Origin: Flectonema sp. DT1601
Taxonomy: Eukaryota; Euglenozoa; Diplonemea; Diplonemida; Diplonemidae
Length of the DNA: 64,000 nucleotides
Assembly: GCA_964019425.1 (NCBI GenBank)
Contig: OZ025793.1
Location: 1,364,001 to 1,428,000 of the forward strand
Direction of reading: 5' to 3'
Shown: in pieces, positions 20,019 to 32,134 of the stretch
How the letters are laid out: each line of letters opens with the position of its first letter
How positions within the stretch are numbered: the stretch's first letter is position 1
Program-made: the position numbers and the translations under genes
Notes under the pieces: generated by a model
Database searches by the model: none
Told to the model about the DNA's origin: nothing
Seen by the model: the letters and a program-made list of their open reading frames with translations, nothing else

Positions 20019-21984
20019 ATGGTACTCTCCCCACCGCGATACTCGCGAAGGTTGTCGCCAGTTCGACAGCGACCTCCGAGTTTTAACGACGACATCGATG
20101 CGCTGATGATGAATTTAGTATCTCGTGAAGAGAGAGTTCGACTTCAAGAACGAGACCTCGTCAAACACAACAGAACTGTGCAGGACAGAGAAGTTCGGTT
20201 AGTTGTCGGAGAGGAGCGACTTCAGAACAAACAAGAACGCGAAAAGATGATTCTAAATGGACAACAACAACGTATAAAGACAGCAGAGCAGAATCTAGTG
20301 ACTCACAACAAGCAAATGGCAGAACGTGAAACAAAAATAACTCACGAAGAGCAGAAATTAAGACGCGTGAGCGAGCGGGAAAAGCAGCTGCTGAGGGAAA
20401 TCACCGAACGTGAAGAACAAAAAGCAAAGCAAATGAACGAACGAGAGGAGGCAATGCAACAAAGAGAAGGCGACATCACAGCCGCTATGAACGCGGCCAA
20501 GTCGCATTCCATGGAGTTGGAAAAGTTGCAGGAACTCGAAAAGAAATTAGTTGATCGCGAAGTCTCTGTAGGGCAAAAAGAGGACCATTATCTGACAAAC
20601 GAGCAGCGACTCAATCAAGAATTGGAACGCATTCAGGCTGAGGGAAGTAATTTATTGCGAGAAAAGGAAACTTTCCGCGACACAGTACTCCGCCGTGAAG
20701 TCGCTTTCCGCGACCGCGCAGATGAGCTCGATCAGCACGGTGATCAGATTACTACCACAGAAGCAAAACTTCAGCACCAGCTCAATCTCGCAACCCTCCG
20801 TGACGAAGCCGCCATGAAGCGAATTCAGTTTCTTGAGGCCCGTCTACAGGTTTGTTTTCTTTAACATTAGCCGAGTAGTTTTGAAGCAATAAAACCATCC
20901 AAACAAACAGTCGAAGGAATACGAGCTCGCAGAAAAGGAAGCCGTTCTTTCCTCCGAGCAGCAGCGAGTTGTCGAGAAAACCAAACAAGTCGATGAGTTG
21001 GACCAGCAAGCACACGTGAAGTTTGCAGAAGCGAGTCAGAAATACACAAAACACGTTAGTCAGTTGCAAGAGAGGGAAGAAGCTGCTACCTCAAAGATGT
21101 TTGAAGCCGTTACGATGTTGCAGCAAATTGAACGTCGAGAAGCAGCCACCGCGGAACTCCTGAGGGAAGTTGAAATCCGAACACAAGAACTCGACAGAAA
21201 AGAATCTGAAACGTCACTCGCAAAGGAAGCTTTGGGACAAAAACAATCCTACGTTGAGAAGAAGATTGAAGAGCTCCGAGAAGCCCAAAGTGATGTAAAT
21301 TCTTATAAAGAGCGGCTTACTATGCAGCAGGGAATGGCTGCTCAACGAGAGGCAACTCAACGAGTCGAGCATCAGGCTCAAGAGAGCAAAGACAGTCAGC
21401 TAATAGAACGTGAGAAGAAGCTCGAATATCAAGAACAACAACTAACACATCAAATTGAATGTTATGAAGCCTCTCGCAGGGCCTGGGAACTACAAGCTAA
21501 TAAAGGAACGAAAGATGCGACGACTTCTTGTGGAAGCGGCTATGCATTCACAGAAGACAAGTCAACGATGGCTCGAGGTGATTTAATCTTCAGAGGTGTT
21601 AGTGTTGGAGTCACTTGTAATATTCAACCAACAAGAAAGATGGGCCCATGGTGTGCCTTCACTAATGAACTGCTGAAGGGAATCACTACCGAAACATCTC
21701 CTGATACACCTCCTGAAATTGAAGATATTCCGAGAAGGATAGTTGATGACAACTCGAGAAGGGAAATTGAAGACAATCCGAGAAGAGTTGCTGCAGCTGC
21801 CACTCGAGTTATTCCATCGGTCACGATGGGCTCGCCATCTGTGGGTCGGCTTTCACCAGTTCGCCCTCGAGCTGGTGGAAGTGTTGGAAATAAGATTCCC
21901 GTTTTGACATCTTCGCTATCCATCCCGATATCAGATATTCAGAAATATGAAAGTAATCTCACTTCACCTTTACGAAGGAGATAA
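20019..21984 (+). CDS. Long coiled-coil protein, probably cytoskeletal
   Basis: Two exons, 20019-20849 and 20911-21984, with a 61-bp intron (GTTTGT...AAACAG), give 634 residues. The frame is kept exactly across the junction (RLQ then SKEYELAEKE), and the exon 2 part upstream of the first in-frame ATG is clearly coding. From about residue 30 to 490 the chain is almost unbroken heptad-rich coiled coil with recurring REE/RE-x-x motifs. A non-coiled segment (GYAFTED, RGDLIFRGVSVG) follows, then a charged linker of PRR and SPVRPR type. The N-terminus also has SPPRYSRRLSPVR, so both ends are basic SP-rich. I do not recognise the family; a basal-body or flagellar role is only a guess from the neighbourhood. 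Confidence 0.8.
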
Positions 21985-22262
21985 CAATCTACTACCTGAT
22001 TAGATTGAATGGCTTTTTTCTTATAATTAAATCCGTTTATTTCTGTACTAGAAATCCGTACGAGGGCTATTCCCCGTTACTTGTATTGTACCAAACACCT
22101 CTGTGTCTCTCTCATTAACTTTACGCTATTTAACTGAAACAGATTATGTAGCACTCTGAAGAGGAATAGTGGAGGTGGGATATTTGAATTAATATTTTGT
22201 TACTAATTTGTGTATTAGATATCCAAACAATAAAATGATTAGTTAAAAAGACAAAGTGAGTA

Positions 22263-23726
22263 ATGTCTTTAGAGAGAGAAGCCGTGTTGGAATATTTAAA
22301 ACAAAATAAATTATATTCGACTATCGATGTTCTACTTCGAGAAGAAGATCAGCAACAAGAAGGAGGACAGTTGGTATTAAAACAACTAAAGGAAGCTATC
22401 GTTGGACTCAGTGGAGGACACAAACTTCTTGGGAGAGCTGATTCAGAAATCCGAAGACTATTATCAGAAGTCGTTGAGCATTTAATTAAAACGAAAGCGA
22501 AGAAAGAAGACAGCGAAGTAGTGACGGAAATCTTATTTTTATCATCAAATCAATTACAGATGTCGAAGGACACAATTCTCAATTTACACCGAAATCTTGG
22601 AACAGAGTACACCGGTCAGATGAAAAGAAATATTCGAACTTCAATAAGTGCCTTGACAATTCTAAAACAGTTTTGCGAACGTCACAAAAACACTTCTCTT
22701 TTAAACTCTCTCGTTGATGAGTCGAAGTTTTGTTTTGATCATTTGATTGCGTCTGACGTTTCTTCTTTTTGGAATTACAACAACAAGTCAATTGACAGAT
22801 CCAACCCACCTGTTCCACGAAGTACAGCCGTTCAGATTTTAGAGCACTCTGTAGAAAGTAACGGACCTTGTTTCCTATCACTTAAAGGATGGTCAGGTGA
22901 TGATGATTCTTCTTTTATTATCGCTGCTTCGGAAAAGTGTTTGGCGAAGTTAACAAAACATGACCCGTTGTATTCCAACATATCATCCAATGTGACAGTT
23001 TTGTTGCAGTATCCGACAGATAATAATTTCATGGCGGGAACCGAACTGGGCAGCATCACTCTGCACAACACCTCTAATCTGGCAGAGCTTTGCCAGTACT
23101 CTGTTCCTTGTGGAGTTACTTCTTTAGGTGTTAGTGGTGATATTTTATCGAGATTTGTTTCCACTCATGTCGACGGTCAAATCCTTCTTTGGGACCACCA
23201 CGAGAGCAGCACAACTGGGAGACCCATTCGACAGTTAAGCGGCTCTTCTGACGGTGGATTCGTCCCGACAAAGGTTGAATGTAAAGATGCAAACACAATA
23301 ATTGTCGGTGGGACTGAATCTGTTCTATTATACGATCTGAGAATAGAAGGAAGTAGTTGTCTTGTTGGGAGATATCAAATACCTGTCGACAATTCCATTC
23401 CATTACAGAGTGACGACAGTCTTCCAATTGTAACTTGTCTTTGTTCAGTTTTTGAAGGAGTCGCATTTGGTATTTCAAGCAATCAGGTTCATTTTCTAGA
23501 CCTCCGTACGGGCACTTCTAGTTCAGTATTTCCAACACCTTGCGTACCGACAGCGATTTCTTTAAATTCAAGATGTACTAATGAAGTAGCTGTCGGAATA
23601 AACAGCTGCGGGATTCACTTAATGAACTCATCAAGAGTAGACATCAACACCTACCAGTGTGGGACACCTGTAAATATGAATTGGGAAGGTGATCTTCTTA
23701 TCGCTGTAACACATCCAATGCAATGA
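22263..23726 (+). CDS. LisH-like plus degenerate WD40 protein
   Basis: 487 residues, no intron. The first 30 residues (EAVLEYLKQNKLYSTIDVLL) resemble a LisH dimerisation motif, and about 130 further helical residues follow. The second half reads as weak WD40 blades (GQILLWDHH, VLLYDLRIEG, VHFLDLRTG). This order, helical dimerisation segment then propeller, is found in several scaffolds including nucleoporins, TAF5-type and microtubule-associated proteins. I cannot choose between them. The ATG at 22263 is the first in frame. An acceptor-like ATTAG lies about 45 bases upstream. Confidence 0.7.
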   Translation: MSLEREAVLEYLKQNKLYSTIDVLLREEDQQQEGGQLVLKQLKEAIVGLSGGHKLLGRADSEIRRLLSEVVEHLIKTKAKKEDSEVVTEILFLSSNQLQMSKDTILNLHRNLGTEYTGQMKRNIRTSISALTILKQFCERHKNTSLLNSLVDESKFCFDHLIASDVSSFWNYNNKSIDRSNPPVPRSTAVQILEHSVESNGPCFLSLKGWSGDDDSSFIIAASEKCLAKLTKHDPLYSNISSNVTVLLQYPTDNNFMAGTELGSITLHNTSNLAELCQYSVPCGVTSLGVSGDILSRFVSTHVDGQILLWDHHESSTTGRPIRQLSGSSDGGFVPTKVECKDANTIIVGGTESVLLYDLRIEGSSCLVGRYQIPVDNSIPLQSDDSLPIVTCLCSVFEGVAFGISSNQVHFLDLRTGTSSSVFPTPCVPTAISLNSRCTNEVAVGINSCGIHLMNSSRVDINTYQCGTPVNMNWEGDLLIAVTHPMQ

Positions 23727-23902
23727 ACTTATCCCCGCTGGGGGCGACATCGATCTCATCAAGAGAACAGTTGATAACCAAACAGTTCATTTGATGTTTA
23801 CTTTATTACTTCAACAGATAACAGAAATTAATTGTGTGGAATGTACTCGTGTCTCTGTTGTTTATTATTCATTCTGAATCAGTCAGAACTTTCAAACACA
23901 AA

Positions 23903-24132
23903 ATGTCTTCCCCTCCATCGAAGGAAGAAGTAGCGCTAAAGCGTGCCCGAGTTCTCGGAATCTCATCTGCCATCCATTTAGTGATGTTATGGAATAGACC
24001 AACTCGTATGGAGGCAGACATTGGGATTACATTAAATACACTCTCAGGTATTATTGGATTGGTTTGGTTCTTGACGAGGAGTACTTTCGGATTCCCATTA
24101 TTTATTAACATCTTCTATGCTGCTGGAATCTC
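23903..24132 (+). repeat. Copy 2 of the 230-bp identical block
   Basis: Exact partner of 3701-3930, about 20 kb away in the same orientation. Upstream of the ATG the two loci have nothing obvious in common. Confidence 0.93.
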
Positions 24133-25270
24133 GTGGGTAATGAAGGTTTGGTTGGATGGTGAGAACGACGGAATCCCCGCAGCCATCAGTTGCGGTACAC
24201 TAATTGCTGGAGCTGTGGGGTGGAGGAATCAGACTTTCGATTGGACTCAGTCGAAGTTGCACAAACTTCCGACGCAAATCCCTTCGAAATTAATTTCATT
24301 ATTTCTGGGTAACAGACCATCTCAACCGATTGCTAATCATGGAAGGACTTCTCCAATCGATAGAACGAAACCACCAAAAACCATCGCAGTCATCATCAAT
24401 CCTGAAGCAGGTCGTGGAGGTGCAAGGGTTGCTTGGGAAGAAGCAAAAGCCGTTCTAATCTCGAAGGATATCAAAATATTGAGTGTTCTTGAAACTCAGA
24501 AGTCAGGTGATGGAACTCACTTGGCCCGCGACTACGATGGTTCAGCTGACTGTTTGGTAGCAGTCGGGGGTGACGGTACTTTAAGTGAAGTGTTGAACGG
24601 AATTATGCAGCGCGAAAAGAAACTACCATTGGGATGCATTCCTGGAGGGACCTGCAACAACTTCTGTTTTGATTTAGGAATCAAAACCCCAACAGATGCT
24701 GCTTCTCGTATCATTACTGGTTGTATCGCTCCCATTGATGCTGCGCAGGTTCACCACAATGGGAGAGTTACTTACGGACTTAATGCGCTTGCTTGGGGTG
24801 TTGGTCTCAAGGCTGTCCAATTCGCTGAAAAATTGGGTTTTCTGGGACCTTTGAAGTTCGACGTCGGCGGTTTGCTGGCAATCTTAACTTTTACCCCGAC
24901 AATTGTAACTGCAAAGCTTACAAAGGGAGACAAGAAGTGGAATGTAACTCAGTGTTGTGTAATTGCTATGTCGCAGGTGTGCCAGAGAGCTGGAAATGGA
25001 TTTCGATTCGGTCCGATGGCTAAGTTAGACGACGGTCTTATGGACACTTGTATGTTACGTCAGATATCAGTCTTACGAACACTTGAACTGTTTGATGAAG
25101 TAAAGAGAGAAGGATCTCACATTCATGGATACGATACTGAATACTTTCAGTGGGATTCCATGTATTTCGAAACACCGACACCGACACCAATCTCTCTTGA
25201 TGGTGAAGATACTGGCACCACACCAGCTACAGTTAATGTTCTACACAAGGCTTTTGAATGCTATGTGTAG
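23903..25270 (+). CDS. Diacylglycerol/sphingosine-kinase-like lipid kinase with N-terminal membrane segments
   Basis: 455 residues, no intron. Residues 1-130 contain two or three hydrophobic segments. The DAGKc catalytic domain starts near residue 155, with INPEAGRGG (glycine-rich loop) and VGGDGTLSEVLNG near 220 (the nucleotide-binding GGDGT). Then comes IPGGTCNN, where many relatives have P.GTGND. The C-terminal half is the usual beta-sandwich (GLNALAWGVG, DDGLMD). The family phosphorylates lipid hydroxyls; diacylglycerol, sphingosine or ceramide cannot be told apart here. The first 230 bp are identical to the start of the TTL fusion gene at 3701. The ATG at 23903 is chosen because the upstream extension starts only on GTG, and the acceptor AG is at 23816-23817. 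Confidence 0.88.
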   Translation: MSSPPSKEEVALKRARVLGISSAIHLVMLWNRPTRMEADIGITLNTLSGIIGLVWFLTRSTFGFPLFINIFYAAGISWVMKVWLDGENDGIPAAISCGTLIAGAVGWRNQTFDWTQSKLHKLPTQIPSKLISLFLGNRPSQPIANHGRTSPIDRTKPPKTIAVIINPEAGRGGARVAWEEAKAVLISKDIKILSVLETQKSGDGTHLARDYDGSADCLVAVGGDGTLSEVLNGIMQREKKLPLGCIPGGTCNNFCFDLGIKTPTDAASRIITGCIAPIDAAQVHHNGRVTYGLNALAWGVGLKAVQFAEKLGFLGPLKFDVGGLLAILTFTPTIVTAKLTKGDKKWNVTQCCVIAMSQVCQRAGNGFRFGPMAKLDDGLMDTCMLRQISVLRTLELFDEVKREGSHIHGYDTEYFQWDSMYFETPTPTPISLDGEDTGTTPATVNVLHKAFECYV

Positions 25271-27128
25271 TTGCAGTCTGTAGCTACTCGATTTTAAAAA
25301 ACAGAAGCAGTCAGTACACTGCAAGGTTAAGTATTCTACATTAACTGTATTGGTAGACAACAACATTGAAAGAGGAAGTTAGAAGGAGAGGTGTCATTCG
25401 GTGTCACTTAACAGGTGTCGCAGTTAATTCTTAAACATTGTTTTATATAATGAGGTGAGAATCAGGAAAAAAAAAGAAATAATGTAAAAAAAAAAAAAAC
25501 GAACGAAAGGGATCGCATTGTCGACAAAAAGAAAAGAACAGAATACGATCTGTAGAACATCTTACGATGTGATGATCACTCTGAGAGTGTAAGTTAGTGA
25601 TAAGTGAGAAACAACAATTCTTGTCCTCCTGTTTAGTGTTGTTTTACTCACCAAATAATAAGTTCCAATAATATTATCGAAATTCTTGTGCGTGACAGCA
25701 GCACAGATTGTTATATTTTCTGATTTCGCTCATCGTTTCACTCCCTGACGCTCAACCTGATATGTACGTGGTCCCCGAAATACCAGATTCGACTACAACA
25801 TCTTCTGGTCAATAAGACAAAAAAATATATAATTTTCCCCCTGTTTTATGTTTTCTTTTAATTTTTTCTTTAATTAACAACTGCAAATATTTTTTCATTC
25901 AAGTACTTTTGATATTAATTTTAATTTTTTTAATACCTAAAAGTTGTAACTTGTTTTTTTTTTACGAGTTTTTTCAAAAAAACACTTTTTTGAAAGCCTT
26001 CAATCGTAACTAAATTACCGCAGTTTCCATTCAGACTTTTACTTTGATATCATCGTTGTGTCTTTCGTATTAAATTGACACTCCTTGTGGTTATCTCCCT
26101 GACCAATAAAATACAGTTTAGTTATAATTTTATAAGTGTTTTGTTACAGCGACAACAACGGTTCTAATCTTATTTAGGTAGTCTCAGTTGTGTGTTGACA
26201 AGTTGACAACATGTTTCAGAGGACTATTTATTATCAATTGGCTCTAATCTGATTGATGAGGTCAGTGAAAAGGTATCCAAAGAATGAGTTATTTCTACAG
26301 GTCTGTAAACACTTGTAAATACTTATAGATGGATATTCTATCTCACAGAACACAACGAGTGATGACCGATCACTTCCCTCATCGCTGATGGGCCTAAGTA
26401 AAGTGGTAAGATCTTCGCACTGCCTTTGCTAGTTATTTTGTTCTTTTTTTTCTTTTAGACTCAAACGAGTCGTAGCGTACGGACCACCTACTTTCCTATA
26501 ATATGATAACTGTACGACGTGCGATAAATTAGTTTTGATCTCTGCGATTTCAGCAGAATTATAACTTCCAATGTGAATGAGAAAACAGATGTGGTCGTAC
26601 TGCTGAGTGTCACTTAGTCCTGTGAATTACTGATCGTACAGCCTTTACAAAACTGTAACTTTAATGTACAACTTGCTCTGTGGCACTCTGGTGTTTTTTA
26701 TTATTTGTTTGAATTATCTGAAAGTTCTTTTAAAACTTATTAATCTTTCTCCCCCTTTCCCCTCCTAACTTTCTTTTTATCCCAATTCTTCTCATTGTTC
26801 AAATCGCTTTTTCTAATAATATCTAACCAAAGAAATAGACGGAGTGGGGTCGGTTATTTTATTGTTTCTTTTCTTTTCCCCTTAATTACTTGTTGGCTAG
26901 CGTTCATGTAGAAGGATGTTGGCTCCGAAAATGAAATTGAGTGATTATGAGTTGTGTTGTCTTTCTGAATACACATAATTCTTAAAGAAAACCAACACGA
27001 ACGGTTTATCGATCCTATGTACGAACCATTGTGAAAAAGAGCCATCACTGAAATGAGAATTTCTTACTCGGTGAAAACTAATACCAAGCTGGCCCACATA
27101 CCGATTGCATTGGTTTTCCTTTGCAACC

Positions 27129-27166
<38 letters not shown>

Positions 27167-27425
27167 GGGAAAAAAAAAAAAAAAGGAAAATAATATATTA
27201 CTGTTGTTATTGCGGAGTTGTTTTCGACATTGAAGCCAGACGAGTACTGTTCGATGTTTTTTTTTTACTTTTAGTTTCTTTAAAGGAACGGATAAATATA
27301 AGAAGAGATGCCGAGCCTATTTATGGAAAGCTCTGCTGCAGGTTCATTTGTGAACTAAACATCTAACTGTTGAGTAAGTCTATTTTCGTTACTATTTTTC
27401 TTTAAAGGGATCACAATTAAACAAT
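25271..27425. other. 2.15-kb intergenic region
   Basis: I see no gene. It holds A/T runs (about 25488-25500 and 27130-27161) and a diverged copy of a dispersed AT-rich repeat (about 25846-25960). The last 55 bases contain GTAAGT at 27374 and TTTCTTTAAAG ending at 27407, which could bound a 34-bp 5' UTR intron or simply give an acceptor before the DGAT2-like gene. Confidence 0.5.
25846..25960. repeat. Dispersed AT-rich repeat C, copy 1
   Basis: This block resembles about 37013-37105, sharing the TTTTATGTTT start, TTAACAACT, ATTTTTTCATTC and AATACCTAA segments with small gaps. Low complexity weakens the case. Confidence 0.5.
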
Positions 27426-28928
27426 ATGTCTTCCGATCACTCAGAACCAGAGGTGGAACTACCAGAGGAAGAATTACCGATGGAAGGATTATCAAAGGGA
27501 CCTGCTGATGACGCTTCTCGTCATATAATTCAGTTGAGAACTGAACTGGTTTTGAGAGCAGCGGAAGTTGACGGAGTGGATGCTATGGCTGATGTGATGT
27601 TAATGAGAACATCACTTTACACGGCTGGTAAACGTCTTCTGATTGAAGATATTGATGTCTCACAGGAAGTACCGCAACACGATTTAGAACTACTTGCTGA
27701 CAGACTATCAGGTGATGATGAAAATAATTTCAGAGAATGTTTAAAACTACTCGATCAGATTGAATCTCGAGTTACGAGTTCTCCACAATCTGGTGATCGT
27801 CCAAAAGTTCCAACCAGAGGAAGGAGATCAAGCAATGCCTCGTCTGGTTCAGAACAACAAACAACTCCACAATGTGACATGTTTCAAGTTCCATTTGCTC
27901 GACGAATGCAAACACTGACGGTATTGTTGGCAAACTTCTTTACCGGACTTCCTTTATTTTTTGTTGTTTACTTCTCAATGTACTTCATTCCGTTATTCTG
28001 GCCAGTCGTGTGGATTTATAATATTTGGATGATTTACGACATCTTCGTATTGAGATCTGGTGTAATCCCCCGACCACTTAGTAAGTGGTATCGTAATGCT
28101 GGGTATTGGAAGCTATACCGTGATTACTTCCCAATTAGATTGCGTGTTGAAGGTGCGTCAAAGTTCGTGAAGGTTGACGAGAATGGGGAGCCACAGACTT
28201 ACTTATTTACACTTCACCCTCATGGAATTCACTCCTTTGGAGCGTTCGTTAACTTTGCAACGAACGCTACGGGTGTTGATGATCTGCTTCCAAATATTAC
28301 AATGTACGTTCAGACGCTGGGTATTCAATTCAAACTTCCTATTTGGAGAGAATTAGTAGCCTGGGGAGCCTGTGGAGATGCTTCAAAAGAATGTCTCACT
28401 CGAGTACTATCAGGTAACGCAGGAAACGCTGCACTTTTAGTTGTTGGAGGTGCTGAAGAGGCTTTGGATGCCGCACCTGGAACCTTTGATTTGGTTCTTA
28501 AAAAGAGAAAAGGTTTCGTTAAGATTGCTTTACAAACTGGAACTAACTTAGTGCCAACATTCTCATTCGGAGAGAATGATGTTTATATTAATATGGTACG
28601 TGATAATCCTTCTACTCGTAAATTTATGAAAACTGTTCAGAGAGTTCTCGGATTTGCTGTTCCTCTAATTCAAGGCCGTGGAATCTTTAACTACAGCTGG
28701 GGTCTTCTTCCACACAGAAGACCAATTACAACTGTTGTGGGTCATCCAATTAGAATTAAAAAATGGGAAGGGTCATTCAACTCACCAGAGTTCAGTAAGA
28801 GGATTAACGAAGTTCATGACCAATACACTGAAGCGTTGCGTGAATTATATGATCGTCATAAGGTGTGTAATTTATTATTTTTTTTAACTTTCGAATAGCA
28901 GGGGAGTTGGTACAAAATAAAAAAATAA
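27426..28928 (+). CDS. DGAT2: DGAT2-family diacylglycerol (or monoacylglycerol/wax) acyltransferase
   Basis: About 480-490 residues. A 150-residue acidic, Ser-rich N-terminal extension precedes two close hydrophobic segments (about 165-215), the hairpin that anchors DGAT2 in the ER membrane. The catalytic signature HPHG is at about residue 264 (HPHGIHSFGAF), followed by GGAEEALDA, RKGFVKIALQTG and a GRGIFNYSWG segment typical of the family. The reaction is acyl-CoA plus diacylglycerol to triacylglycerol. The C-terminus is uncertain. Without splicing, the frame ends at 28898 after the unusual VCNLLFFLTFE. A GTGTGT at 28863 and TTTCGAATAG ending at 28898 could be a 36-bp intron, giving a short QGSWYKIKK end with the stop at 28926-28928. 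The long N-terminal extension is unusual for the family. Confidence 0.87.
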
Positions 28929-31173
28929 AAAAACAGAACATCCACGCGCTCGCTAGATGTGATACCCTCCGTTTTACTATGTGAGAAAATGGTAACTAAT
29001 TGACGTGGAAAATAATTTTCAAAATGTTAAAAATATCACCTCCTTTCGGTATGCGACACTTGAGCTGAATGAATACTCATTTTATATTTCCCCTAAATAA
29101 TTATATTGTTCTCTATCCTTGTGATGTATTGTTTTATTTCTCAAGACAGACAGGTTTGAGAATAAATTAAAAAAAGCAACAGAACTGCTTTCTTTTTTTT
29201 TTAAAAAATATTTTCTTATCTCGGTAGAGTGATGCAAAACAGTCTTTCCTTTTTTTTTTTTTAATTTGTGTTTTTTTCCTTCTTTTTTTTCGTCAATCAA
29301 ACGTGCTGATCCTTTTTATCAAGATGTAGTGCACTCCTGGAATGTTACTGTTTTGGTTAATCAGCCCACTCCCATGTTGTTGTTGTTGCTGTTTTTTTTT
29401 TTTTTTTTTTTTTTAATATTATTCATTGTCTGACATCTTTTACTGTCTCCGCGTGTGAAATTTGTGTTTTTAGCATCCCTTGTTATGGAAATGAGTAGAC
29501 TCGCTAACTAAGTCTAATTGTTAATTGTTCACTTCTTAGTGAGAGTTTTGCGACGGTGTAATAAGTTTGTTACGTAAGATAACTTCCATTTGTTGATATT
29601 CTTCCTTCAGCTCACTCCAGGTTCCGTTTAGTAGTCTCGTTTATTGTTATTAAACCGCCTCCCTAAGGTATGGTAGCGAGATTGTGATTACTTATTTTTT
29701 TTTTTTAGCTCTCTACTCGTTTGTTCTTTTTCTCTTGTTTCAAATAATAATAATATTATCACCAACACACAACTCACATAACAAGAATTGAGTCTTTCAG
29801 AGATACCAGTTCTCGAATTCTAAAGGCTCAGAGTAGGAATACCACCTCTCTTGTGTTTCTTCCTCTCTCAGTAGGACTTCTGCGGTGTCCTGGATTAGGT
29901 TCTTCCTGTTTTCGTAAAGTGGCGTGTTTTCCTTTATTGACTCTACTTGGTCGTTTTAATTATATAATTTAATTCGATACTTTGTAAAGGTGCAGCGATT
30001 ATACTTTCTCTCTGCGCTGCGCTCTCCCCGTCTTTAGGGTTTTGGCTCTTCAAACTCTCCCAACGAGCTGAAAATCTCTGTTCTGCTATCAGTGTCCCTT
30101 GTATAATAAATACTCAAAGGGTTCCAGGTAGAACAAAAAACAATAAAAGGATCGCTAATGTGGAATGTAATTATTAAGGTCAGCTGAATAAAAAAAAAAA
30201 AAAAAAAAAAAGGATAGCGAGCTGTGCAAGTCGCTCCACTATAGTTTCGTAGAGAAGCTCGCCATGTTGTCGAGCTCACGAAATATATTTTTTTTATGTT
30301 TTTTTTTTTCTTTTTTCTTTTTTTTGAAAGTTTTCCGTTCTCCGAATTTGATTCGACTCCCTTCAGACTTCGCTCCAAACTAACCCGCGTAGTCTATTTA
30401 ACATCTTCGGCTATTCGAAGCCATTCTTCTGTTTAGAAAAGTAGTTTTCATCAACGACATCGGTAGTTGACAACCGGTCTGTCTGACCCACGGAGGTATT
30501 CTCAGTGCACTGCACTCGAGGTATGGCACTTTAGAGTATTTATGGAGCTAATTGCGGAAGTGCTGTGACAGTACTAGTCCAGAAGTGTAAAGTAATTTAT
30601 TAAATCCCAGAGTGAGTTCTCTGGTTACTTTTCAATTACTTTGCATGAGACAGTTTCTAGTCCCTTCTGCTGAGTCCAAATCTTATAAATGTTTTCGGTT
30701 GTACATTCTGTGAGTGTCCTAACTGAGGAAGGACTTAACTGTTTGACAGATGTACTCGTTATTCTTTTCGTTAACTTTCGGTACGTCATTTGAGAAGTTG
30801 TTGTTATCTCAGAATTTACTACGTCCCGTATCCCCCATTTTCTAGTCGGTACTTCGCAATGCGAAGACGAGCGATCGCTTGAGCGCTGACTGTGCGCATA
30901 TTTCAGTTTTCATAAATTTGCAATTCCATTTTTATAAAGTAATTTCTGCAGGTCAGCTACCAGATGTCACTTCGTAGATTTCAGTTGTGGAATTGTTGAT
31001 TAGAACAACGCGACACTTGCATTGAAGGAAAGTAACCATCTCATCGCCTTGTCACATGTTGCTGGTCCAAAGAGATAGACGTGATGTACTTTCTATTTCA
31101 GAGTTGATGTCTTTATTATGAAGTCTTGATTTGTATTATTTTCTTGCGACAGTCATCAAACAATATCTTTAAA
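28929..31173. other. 2.2-kb intergenic region
   Basis: No gene recognised. T and A runs are frequent (29393-29414, 30190-30211). Acceptor-like pyrimidine-AG sites occur at TTTCTGCAG near 30951 and TTCTATTTCAG ending at 31101. The second stands 72 bases before a small ORF. Confidence 0.45.
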
Positions 31174-31326
31174 ATGTGTGGAGGAGAATTGTACATCTCT
31201 GAGAATGGTTTGTGGGCCACCACAGCACCTCACTGGACTGCTAGTGTTGCGATACTGAAGGAGGAGGAGGAGTTTGTTCAGAAGTACAGCCGAGCCAGCG
31301 AGTCTCATTCGGCTGATGCAAAATAG
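31174..31326 (+). CDS. Possible 50-residue protein
   Basis: An ATG frame coding for MCGGELYISENGLW... and ending in a Glu/Ser-rich tail. Residue use is balanced and unlike the poly-Phe or poly-Lys products of the surrounding low-complexity DNA. A pyrimidine tract with TTTCAG ends at 31101, as upstream of the clear genes. The orientation agrees with the array. No family is recognised and it could still be chance. Confidence 0.4.
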   Translation: MCGGELYISENGLWATTAPHWTASVAILKEEEEFVQKYSRASESHSADAK

Positions 31327-31592
31327 CTGAACCACTTCCCGCTTGAAGCTGAGGAGTTGTTTTGAAGGATTTTGTTAGAAGTTCATTTTATGACACGGCA
31401 AGAGGGGTCTTTCAGATGTCTTAAATATCAAAGTAATATCCCCTCAGTTGTTATTTCTTAATGATGTCTCTGAGAGTGAGTTCTCTTTTAAAGTTGAAAT
31501 CAAATCAAATGATCGAATGCGAGTTCTGAAAGATCATTCGAACTGAACAACTCAGACAACTATTTGAGTTGTTGTTTTTGTGGTCTACCAAC

Positions 31593-31623
31593 CAACCTGT
31601 TGTTGTTCTACAACAACAGGTTG
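31593..31623. repeat. 14-bp perfect hairpin with a three-base loop
   Basis: CAACCTGTTGTTGT, a TCT loop, and its exact reverse complement. Stem and loop lengths equal those of the hairpin at 9191-9221, but the sequence is unrelated. Confidence 0.7.
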
Positions 31624-32134
31624 AAATCTCTGAGTAGCTTACGTTGGTATTCAAATCTAACTCCGACCTCATCGCAATTTGAGTGCGAAAATAGAAACAT
31701 TTCGACTAGTCGTCCTTCAGCCCCTGCCATTGAAGATACGACTGTCTGTTAGCAGCACGGCATCGATCTCGTTCCTATCTAATTGAGAACTGCTGTGTTG
31801 GTAAGCATCCACCTGATTAGTATAAATATTCAATCTCTCTTAGAGATCCCGCTGGAGAGGCTGCGCTCTGCGATAACATCGACGGGTTTCTTTCTAACTT
31901 CGTATCTAACTCTCATTCCGCAATCAGTCAGTGAGGTTATTATTATTGCTACTCAGAAGTCAGGTTCAGAGCAATTGACAGAATGAGCGAATCAGAGCTC
32001 CACAGTTCCATTCTCGTCACCAGTCTCTTGTGTTGTAGTTGTTGTTTATGTATTTTAACATGTTACAATGAAAAAATATTTTCTCCGATTTCAGAACTAT
32101 TATCGCCCAACCCGAGCGACTGTTCGCAACTCTA

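Noticed and set aside
22041-22058. TTTCTGTACT, resembling the 3' half of kinetoplastid and diplonemid spliced leaders
   Set aside because: The match stops after ten bases, no GT donor or snRNA-like sequence follows, and it is single-copy here.
22579-23478. Three minus-strand frames of 100-115 residues across the LisH/WD40-like gene
   Set aside because: They overlap a well-formed + strand gene and show no protein family features.
30034-30378. 114-residue minus-strand frame
   Set aside because: It is made largely of poly-Lys and poly-Phe from A/T runs.
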